Source of the DNA: Sisyra terminalis
Taxonomy: Eukaryota > Arthropoda > Insecta > Neuroptera > Sisyridae
Reading direction: 5' to 3'
NCBI GenBank assembly: GCA_958496175.1
Contig: OY292276.1
Span: 58,355,080 to 58,419,079, forward strand
DNA: 64,000 nucleotides
This document shows, in pieces, positions 57,701 to 64,000 of this stretch. Position numbers and translations under genes: made by a program. Each line of letters begins with the position of its first letter. Positions within the stretch are counted from its first letter, which is position 1. The notes under the pieces were generated by a model, which worked only from the letters and a program-made list of their open reading frames with translations, was not told the DNA's origin and searched no databases.

Positions 57701-60700
57701 TTGTAGAGCATTAAATTCCCTTCGAGAATCTATATTGTTTATTTCTATATATTTATTTGTTCGTTTGTTACAAAATTCCAAAATAAAGAAGATAAATCTT
57801 AAAATCAATGTTTAAAGCTTGGTTATTCGGAAACAGCGTGTCTGGCAAAAATTTTCAAAGAGACATATTTTGTAGGGAATTTATTTTTCTATAAATATAT
57901 GTGCAGATGATTTTTTTTACCTTGATAGTTTAACAGCATTGACACAAAAATGATAGCACAAATAAAAAATCGAAATTAAAGATGATAGACCTCTTAATGT
58001 TAATATTAAGGGCTCAAACCTTCCCGATATTTTTTTTTTTGTTACCCTGAACAATATTTTCGATATACTTTTCAGAAAAAAATAGTCGATTTTTTTGGCC
58101 CAGTCTAATCAATGACTAAATAATTAATTTTCCGTAATCGATCAATTACTACTAAACTATTTTGTCATAAACGAAACGATTTCTTTCGTAATACTCTACG
58201 AATGATGTCCCATCGATTTATAAATTTTTTTTTGGAAAATTCAAACCTCACTATTTGTTTACTTATTCAAAATATACAACCAACGGACAAAACTTCATTA
58301 AAATTAACAATTTTCATTATTGAATTCAAATTGGGATAAGGGGGATAATTGTTAACTTGTATGAATTGATTGTTAAAATTTGTATAGGTTTTTGGAATAA
58401 ATTTTATCTGTGATTTTCGGTAGTTGGGGGGAAATTTCTGTAAAGATTAATTTTTGTTTTATTATTAAACAACAATTTTCTTGCATTTTCGTTATTATAT
58501 GTCGCTAAAAACTCATTTTTTTTAAACATTTAACTAAATAATTAATTTTCCATAATCAATCAATTACCTACCCCTAAACTGTTTTGTCACCAACAAAACA
58601 GTTTCTTTCGCAAACCTCTACGAACGATTTCCCATCGATTAGTAAAAAAAATTTTGGAAAATTCAAACTTCACTATTAGTTTACTAATTCAAAATAAACA
58701 ACCAACGGACAAAATTTCGTTAAAATTAACGTTTTTCTTTATTGAATTTAGATTGGGACAGCCCCCGCTTTAAGGGTGGGTAACCCGGGTGGTCGCCCGG
58801 GGCGGAAAATTTCAGGGGCGGCATTTTGTCATATTTGATATACAATTTGAACAAAAATGTGAAAAAATTAGTTTTTAGTTAAAAAAATATTTTTCCAAAA
58901 AATTTAAAATTTTGTGATATTAAAACTCTGTTTTTTCAACCCTGAAAGGGCGGCATTTTTTCATCTTGCCCAGGGTGGCAAATTTGCTAGAGCTGGGCCT
59001 GGATTGGGATAACTGTAAACTTGTATAAGTTGATTGTTAAAATCTATATAGGTTTTAGAAATAAGTTTTATGTGTGATTTTAGGATCAGCTCGCGTTGGA
59101 AAAACTTGTATTGTGTCTCGTTTTCTTGGTGGAAAATTCGACGATAGCTATACGCCAACGATCGAGGATTTCCATCGAAAGCTTTACCGTATCAGAGGCG
59201 AAGTTCATCAACTCGATTTACTTGACACCTCCGGAAATCATCCCTTTCCGGCGATGCGAAGACTGTCGTTTCTAACCGGCGATTTGTACGTAAAAAATTT
59301 TATTATTCAATTCCTTATTGGTTTACGATTAAAACGTGTCGCGAAAAACGTACCCAAGTGATCAAACTTATGATAATCCGGGTGTCCCTTAATAAATATG
59401 TTTTCTTTCCGTAAATATAAACCGTATACTTCGGGGGATTATGAATATACGAAGAATGTTTTTATCTTTTTCAGATTCGTGATCGTCTTTAGCATGGACT
59501 GCCGAGAGTCGTGGGAAGAGGCGGTGCACCTGCGGGAGCAAATTTTGGAGACGAAATTAAGCGCGACAGCGCCCACGAGTGGCGGTTGGGGTGTGGGTGG
59601 TTTGACGGGCGCAGCCCGGAAACGTCCTGTGCCTCGCATCCCCATGGTCCTGGCCGGCAACAAATGCGACGCCGACATTCGGTAATATCATCCAAAAGCC
59701 GGGAAAAAAAAATCGAAATTTTCCTCTTTAATAATTCGTTGCGTTGTCCCAACGTTTACGTTCCACTTTCGTTGCGTTCCCCAAATGGGGATATCATTAT
59801 GAATCGATATCTCGTTAAAGTTTTATTTTCCGTGTTTACTGTCGATAGCCCAATCTCGATAAACTTCCAGTCAATTTAGAGCTGAATGAATTTATTTGAT
59901 AGCCGTTTCTACACGAACAGTGTTTCTAAATGCACTTGCACGTTGAAGTTATTGCTCAACGAGACTATCATATCTTATCGTTTCCTTGATGTTCGTTCTA
60001 AAACTAATTTCATCTTAAATTACGATGTGATATAAAAATTTAATCGAAAATGCAATCACTTTTACATTAAAAGTACATTTTTAAGGTGTAATAGTTGTTT
60101 GGTGTAGAATACTTGTACGTCGGAGTTTCTCATCCCAAGGGAATGATGAGCAGTGGCGTAGCTACCTAGGGGCTAGGCGGGGCAGTGCCCCGGGGCCCTC
60201 AAACTCAGGGGGCCCTCGAATCCTTACCAGAAATCTCGATCGAACTGAACTTTTGGAAATTCAGTTGGAAGTTCATCAATTATTTAAGGAAATAATGAGC
60301 AAATATGGAGTGCTAGAATGCGATCTAACGGAAGTATTTACAGCAATATTATTATTCTTTACAATTCCTGTCACTTCTGCAGAAGCTGAAAAGTCATTTA
60401 GCAAATTAAAAATAATATAAAACTATTTAAGAAATAATATGGGCCAAACTCGACTCCGATATTTATCGCTAAAAGCAATTGAAAATAAAACCGCATCAAG
60501 CCTGGATTTAAACGAAGTTATTGATACTTTTGCGAAAACTAAAGCTAGGAAAAAATTGTAAATATAATTGTTATTTAGTCAGTTGGTAGGCCCGACCTTT
60601 ATATAATAAACCCTTGAATCTTCTCAATTTCGTTTTATTAGCCAAACCTACACCAAATATTAATTGTAATTTATGTTGTTACTGTTTAATATTTTTCATT

Positions 60701-63495
60701 ACCTGCCCTGCAGTGCACAAAAAAGAGCTTAAGTAGCTAAGCATTTTTAAAGTATTTGTATATTTCATGTATTTATTTGATAAAACCTAATCAGTTTACA
60801 TAGTTTACCCAGTGGGGCCTCATTTTTTAATTTGTCCCAAGGCCCTTGGTTACCTAGCTACGCCACTGCTTGTACGTCGGAGTTTCTCATTCCAAGGGAA
60901 TGATGAGTCCCTTGATTAGTTTTGTCGTGTATATTAGTAAATGTTATCATGTAACAGGACCTACTACTTCCTAGATTTCTTGACCTGTAAACGGTTTTCT
61001 TTTCTTCCGGAATATCATTTAAATTGTTCAATGGAATTTGTTAATGTTTGGCTATAGGAGCATTTTACGTGAAGCGGACAGCGAAAAAAAATGATGTTCT
61101 GAAATTTGTTCATATTTGGCGTAATTGTGCTTCTAGTAAGTATGAATGTGGATACAAACTATTTTTTTCGAGTGATGATTATTTACCAAGTTATACGCTT
61201 CTAAAGAATTGTCGTTTTTGAAATTCGTATTTTTTGATAAAAAATTTCGAATTAAAATTTTTTTTCAATATATTATGTATGGCCGTTTAAATAGAAAATT
61301 AACTGTTCTTTCTAAATAAAAAATAAAACTGGACATTTTTACTTTTTTTAATATACAAAACCGGAAGTAAACTTTTCAAATCAGAATTTTAGTAACTTCG
61401 ACCATTTTGATTTTTGATTTTTTTATTTCAAAATATAGCCTAAAGTACAATTATGATACACCAAAAGTTTCATAATGGGATCTGCAATAGTTTAGGAAAT
61501 AGAGGAATTAAAGTACATACATGACGTACTAAGCGTCGTACCCTAGCTTCCTTAGGTCAACTGGTTTACGGGATATAACACTAAAATGCTGCAATAATTA
61601 TATTTATTATCCTACTTAAGCATATTGAATGCTCTAGCAATGTTGTTGAGTAATTATTATTCAAATTAAAGTAGTACTTATTGAAAAAAAATTCAGTAGG
61701 AAACAGTAGTTTAAAATAAATTTCATGATAAGTAATAAAATCGTCAGCTAGCCAAAGAGGTTGAATGATTAGGGTAGACGTGCTCCATAAACCCCATGTT
61801 AAATTTAAACTTTCATTTCCCCTCAATTTTCCACGTGATCGTACCCCTTCCACAACATATTTGTACAAAATATATTCTCTCCTCTCTTCGTTAAAACAAT
61901 TAGAACAATTTTGTACAAATGTGCTGTGGAAGGGGTACGATCACTTGGAAAATTGAGGGGAAATGAAAGTTTAAGTTTAACATGGGGTTTATGGAGCACG
62001 TTCACTCTAGTCTTTGGCAAATTAATAAATTAAATTGAAATTTTTCGAATATCTCATCAAAAACTTTTAAAACCCGTACACATGAAAGTTTGATGATGAA
62101 TATCTTTTGAACGGTTAATTTAATCGCCAAAACATAAAATCCATTTTTATAGAGCAGTTAATTTCCAACAAAAATTTGTATTGCGCATTGTATAAGAGTC
62201 ATTTATTTTCGAGTTATAAAATTCATAAATAAAAATTAAATTTGTCTGCAAATAATCAAAATTAAAACCTTAATATCTTTCAAATGGTGAGGCTTACGGA
62301 AAAAATATACGATACCTTTTTTGTAGAGCATTAAATTTCCTAAAAAATTCTTTCAGAACATTTTTCTGTACAATCGATAAATGATGAGGTATGAATTTTT
62401 TTCTATTGGACTGAGAAAAAAATACAAAACTGCGATGCGGAGGATCTTCCTATTAAAATTAAGAGCTCATACTTGGTGAGAATTTTTTTAAGGTGTCTAG
62501 CGACCCATTTTTCCGTGTCACTTGTAAAAAAAAATAAACGATTTTTTTAAACCACCCTAAAGTGTACTCTAGGCTATATTTTGAAATAAAAAAATCAAAA
62601 ATCAAAATGGTCGAAGTTATTAAAATTCTGATTTGAAAAGTTTACTTCCAGTTTTGTATATTAAAAAAAATAAAAATGTCCAGTTTTTTTTTGATTTAGA
62701 AAGAACAGTTAATTTTCTATTTAATCCGCCATATTTCATAATTAAAAAAAATATTTTAAGTCGAAATTTTTTTTTCAAAAAATACGAATTTCAAACACGA
62801 CAATTCTTTAGAAGCGTATAACTTGGCAAATAATCATCATTCGAAAAAAATATTTTGCGTCCACATTCATACTTACTAGAAGTACAATTATGCCAAATAT
62901 GAACAAATTTCAAAACATCACTTTTTTTTCGCTGTCCGCTTCACGTGAAATGCCCCTATAATAATTTTGCCCCCAATTAGCCGACAAAGTTTTGTGATTA
63001 AAGTGGTTTCTTTGAATTTTTAGAACCGTAACGAGTGAAGAGGCGAATGCTTATTGCACCACGCAGGATAATTATTGCGTATTTGTGGAATGTTCAGCCA
63101 AAAAAAATTTGCATATCGACGACGTATTTTACGAGCTATTTTTAGTTGCCAATTTACCGTTGGAGATGGCCCCCAATCATCACAAACGTATCAGTGTTGG
63201 GTAAGAAATAATTTTTGCACCAATTCGTGTAATTAAGTGATGCAATTGAATTGTTAGATTTGGCGCTCCATGTCCACTACCGCCCTCTGTGCCGACGCAT
63301 CCGTCGAAGAAGTACACACTGAGCATAAAGCGACGTTTGAGCGACGCCTGTGGCGTCGTGGCGCCGAACGTTCGACGGCCCAGCATTCGCACAGATCTGA
63401 TGATAATGCGAACGAAAACGTGCAGTTTGGGCGACGCCGAGGGTTCCAGTGCCAGCCGTGGCGCCCAGTCGTGGAACAAATGCGAGATACAATGA
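54334..63495 (+). CDS. RASD-type (Dexras1/Rhes-like) Ras-family GTPase, five exons
   Basis: Spliced CDS joining 54334-54730, 59084-59285, 59475-59681, 63024-63200 and 63258-63495, a whole number of codons giving 406 residues. G-boxes: G1 GSARVGKT (133-140); switch I YTPTIEDFHRK; G3 DTSGNHPFPAMRRL (180-193); G4 NKCD (262-265); G5 CSAKK (292-296); C-terminal CEIQ, a farnesylation-type CaaX box. DTSGNHPFPAMRRLSxLTGD and the long basic tail with APNVRRPSIRTDLM are signatures of RASD1/RASD2. As in the vertebrate proteins, Ras G12 and G13 are replaced (A135, R136) and Q61 is Asn (N184), which in this family goes with low intrinsic GTPase activity. These proteins act at membranes in G-protein and adenylyl cyclase signalling. 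The first in-frame ATG (54334) has an in-frame stop just upstream at 54325. The N-terminus is about 100 residues longer than in vertebrate RASD, and a Gly/Ala/Arg-rich loop (about 229-254) replaces a different insert before G4. Confidence 0.94.
55153..56103. mobile_element. Foldback element in RASD-like intron 1 (E family)
   Basis: The ends are AGCACCCCATCGAAAG and CTTCGATGGGGTGCT. The arms contain GGTCTGCGTTAGGTGAG-type DNA and its inverse CGCCTAACGAAGACC, and the centre has GCACACCCACAA in both orientations, shared with the MITE at 7657. A hAT MITE is nested in the left arm. Direct repeats of about 80 bp flank it (55056-55140 and 56132-56200). Confidence 0.75.
55195..55399. mobile_element. 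hAT-type MITE, CATGGGTCGGCAACC ends, perfect 8-bp duplication
   Basis: 205 bp, starts CATGGGTCGGCAACCTT and ends GGTTGCCGACCCATG, flanked by ATCTTAAT at 55187-55194 and 55400-55407. The interior has a GC-rich GCGGGCCGC segment in both orientations. It interrupts the left arm of the surrounding foldback. Confidence 0.92.
56455..56930. repeat. Direct repeat of about 145 bp in RASD-like intron 1
   Basis: 56455-56600 and 56778-56930 share AGTCCAC, an ACACGTGC-like word, CCCAAACAAACTACGTTTA and GGGATGAAA in the same order. Not related to the transposon families above. Function unknown. Confidence 0.65.
57161..58107. mobile_element. TAGACTGGGCC foldback, copy 3, in RASD-like intron 1
   Basis: The ends are TAGACTGGGCCAAAAAAATC and GGCCCAGTCTA, arms of over 400 bp. 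It interrupts a duplicated host segment whose other copy at 58440-58760 lacks it. The flanks ATCTATAT and ATCAATGA share only five of eight bases. Confidence 0.85.
58759..59001. mobile_element. hAT-type MITE 82 bp upstream of RASD-like exon 2
   Basis: 243 bp, starts CAGCCCCCGC and ends GCTGGGCCTG, flanked by GATTGGGA at 58751-58758 and 59002-59009. Near the left end is GGTCGCCCGGGGCGG and near the right GCCCAGGGTGGC, imperfect inverted words. Confidence 0.9.
59084..59285 (+). CDS. RASD-like GTPase exon 2: P-loop, switch I and switch II
   Basis: Acceptor GATTTTAG ending at 59083; the exon opens with the last two bases of the Gly codon split from exon 1. It encodes SARVGKTCIVSRFLGG, the effector loop and DTSGNHPFPAMRR. 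Two GT sites are possible at its end. Donor GTACGT at 59286 joins to 59475 as LTGD-L-FVIVFS, matching the family (LTGDVFILVFS); the next GT at 59290 would break the frame. Confidence 0.93.
59475..59681 (+). CDS. RASD-like GTPase exon 3: G4 NKCD motif
   Basis: Acceptor TTTTTCAG ending at 59474 after a 189-bp intron; donor GTAATA at 59682 (phase 2). It encodes FVIVFSMDCRESWEEAVHLR, an insert rich in Gly, Ala and Arg, and IPMVLAGNKCDADI. NKCD fits the NKxD guanine-specificity box. The exon is GC-rich, with open frames on other strands that are only shadows. Confidence 0.93.
60151..60868 (+). mobile_element. hAT element relic with transposase fragment
   Basis: It starts CAGTGGCGTAGCTACC and ends TAGCTACGCCACTG. 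Next to the left end is CAGTGCCCCGGGGCCCTC. It is flanked not by an 8-bp but by a 39-bp direct repeat (60112-60150 and 60869-60907, one mismatch). Lies in intron 3 of the GTPase gene. Confidence 0.88.
60275..60562 (+). pseudogene. hAT transposase C-terminal dimerisation region, broken
   Basis: One frame reads FFTIPVTSAEAEKSFSKLKI, a stop (TAA where Lys is expected), then NYLRNNMGQTRLRYLSLKAI and a tail ending KARKKL-stop. The SAEAERSFSxLK and LRxxMxxxRLxxLxLL pattern is the hAT C-terminal dimerisation domain. The N-terminal zinc finger and the catalytic RNase H fold are missing. Confidence 0.9.
61053..62960. mobile_element. Foldback element, TATAGGAGCATTT ends, with nested palindromes
   Basis: The left end is TATAGGAGCATTTTACGTGA and the right end TCACGTGAAATGCCCCTATA. 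Outer arms are 61053-61460 and about 62565-62960. Inside are a smaller palindrome at 61770-62009 and a TAG-type right arm at about 62040-62559. No transposase. Confidence 0.8.
61770..62009. mobile_element. Small palindromic element nested in the 61053 foldback
   Basis: It starts TAGGGTAGACGTGCTCC and ends GGAGCACGTTCACTCTA, with nearly complete inverted arms (CATAAACCCCATGTTAA) around a loop near 61875-61905. Mirror open frames on both strands come from the palindrome. The flanks do not match as a target duplication. Confidence 0.7.
63024..63200 (+). CDS. RASD-like GTPase exon 4: G5 SAK motif
   Basis: Acceptor GAATTTTTAG ending at 63023, donor GTAAGA at 63201 (phase 2). It encodes VTSEEANAYCTTQDNYCVFV, then ECSAKKNLHIDDVF (G5) and LPLEMAPNHHKRISV. 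The last part matches LPSEMSPDLHRKVSV of vertebrate RASD1 and closes the GTPase fold. The frame joins exons 3 and 5 without a break. Confidence 0.92.
63258..63495 (+). CDS. RASD-like GTPase exon 5: basic tail and CaaX box
   Basis: Acceptor ATTGTTAG ending at 63257, only 57 bp after exon 4; stop TGA at 63493-63495. It encodes a Pro-rich start, KKYTLSIKRRLSDACGVVAP, NVRRPSIRTDLM and a C-terminal CEIQ. The family has VAPFARRPSVHSDLM and ends CVIS or CTIQ. The Cys of CEIQ would be prenylated and the basic tail would help membrane binding (family knowledge). Confidence 0.93.
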
Positions 63496-63612
63496 CTAAA
63501 AAGCTTCAGCTTTCTCTGGATAATGAACAAAGTGCCAACATGAAAACGCAATGCAACATTATATAATGAAAAACTTGTGTTTTTTCCGAGCAAATAATAT
63601 CAAGTTTTACAT

Positions 63613-64000
63613 TAGACTGATTCAAAAAAAATGATGATTTTTTTTCTTAATTATATCGAAAATATTTTGGGAATGACAAAAAAAATCCTGTGAAAGTTTA
63701 AGCTCTTAATATTAATATTAAGAGGTGCCGCATCGCAAATTTCGATTTTCCATTTAAATAACATGGAAACAATATTCTCTTGCACTTTGGAATTTTATAG
63801 CTCACGTTGGTGACAATATTTCGGAATGACCAACGTATATTCTTGTAGAAAATTGAACGATCTACAAAAAAGGTCTCGTACAAGTTTTTGATATATTTAT
63901 TCTTTCAAAAGTTATTCGAGGTCAAAGTTGAACTAAAGAGAAATTTTAATATTTTTTCAATTTTTTGACGCAACCAACAATTTTATGAAAAAATTTTATA
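63613..64000. mobile_element. TAGACTGATTC foldback, left arm, cut by the window end
   Basis: It begins TAGACTGATTCAAAAAAAAT 118 bp after the stop codon of the RASD-like gene and follows the same sequence as 17133 and 37411. The right arm would lie beyond the window. Confidence 0.85.

Larger units (their letters stand above)
57050..59083. repeat. Tandem duplication ending at the exon 2 acceptor
   Basis: Copy 1 is 57050-57160 plus 58108-58435 (split by the foldback). Copy 2 is 58440-58758 plus 59002-59083 (split by a hAT MITE). Shared words include GTTATTATATGTCGCT, CAACCAACGGACAAAA and GTATAAGTTGATTG-like DNA. Copy 2 runs into exon 2 of the GTPase; copy 1 ends in GTGATTTTCGGTAG where copy 2 has GTGATTTTAGGATC. 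Confidence 0.8.

Noticed and set aside
57161..58107. Foldback arms considered as a CRISPR-like or satellite array
   Set aside because: Repeats are inverted once, not regularly spaced direct repeats, and recur as dispersed insertions with target duplications.
59439..59879. Open frames on both strands around GTPase exon 3, one reaching 122 codons
   Set aside because: The family frame is the one giving FVIVFSMDCRESWEE and GNKCD. The others have no similarity and arise from the GC-rich insert.
61581..62020. Nearly identical proteins encoded on both strands
   Set aside because: Explained by the palindrome at 61770-62009, not by genes.
63180..63593. 137-codon open frame on the minus strand over GTPase exon 5
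   Set aside because: It runs antisense through the conserved tail and through the intron; no domain.

Overview
The window is AT-rich nuclear DNA from an arthropod, most probably an insect. It has spliced genes with GT-AG introns, insect-type hAT, Tc1/mariner and Helitron-like elements, and no bacterial gene organisation. I cannot fix the order or species from the sequence. Only two protein-coding genes can be supported, both on the + strand. Together they fill under 3 kb of the 64 kb.

Gene 1 (exons from 9593 to 15810) is the PDK1 orthologue (3-phosphoinositide-dependent protein kinase 1). Four exons give a continuous 542-residue product with a complete kinase domain and a C-terminal PH domain; an upstream exon carrying the start codon was not found. 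Gene 2 (exons from 54334 to 63495) is a RASD1/RASD2 (Dexras1/Rhes)-type Ras GTPase. Five exons encode 406 residues with all five G-boxes, a long N-terminal extension and a CEIQ prenylation box. The two genes act in insulin/PI3K and G-protein signalling respectively, but nothing in the sequence links their expression. A CpG-richer island at about 19.93-20.51 kb, ending in a consensus splice donor, could be a distant promoter and first exon for gene 2.

The rest is intron and intergenic DNA dominated by repeats. The main class is long-inverted-repeat (foldback) elements, at least a dozen, in families named here by their ends: TAGACTGGGCC (about 4.9, 51.2 and 57.2 kb), TAGACTGATTC (17.1, 37.4 and 63.6 kb), TAGGGTG-like (27.5, 29.2, 30.1, 47.6 and 62.5 kb), TTAA-GGGTGGATCAC (26.5 kb), the CAAAGGACATAGGAC 'B' family (8.1, 34.1, 35.5 and 41.1 kb), and singles at 7.66, 55.15 and 61.05 kb. 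Several have 8-bp target duplications that can be read directly. There are also hAT MITEs with 8-bp duplications (24.3, 44.7, 55.2 and 58.8 kb), a hAT transposase relic (60.2 kb), an internally deleted Tc1-like element (10.8 kb), a mariner relic (42.5 kb), two Helitron-like elements and numerous tandem duplications. Repeat-poor islands, especially 20-26 kb and 32.5-34 kb, are conspicuously rich in GAGCTTT/AAAGCTC.

The most notable observations are: foldback dimers that moved as one unit; a hAT element that appears to have used a cryptic inner end and carried flanking DNA; filled/empty site pairs; a hAT relic flanked by a 39-bp direct repeat; a segment duplicated right up to an exon of the GTPase gene; and the dispersed GAGCTTT motif.
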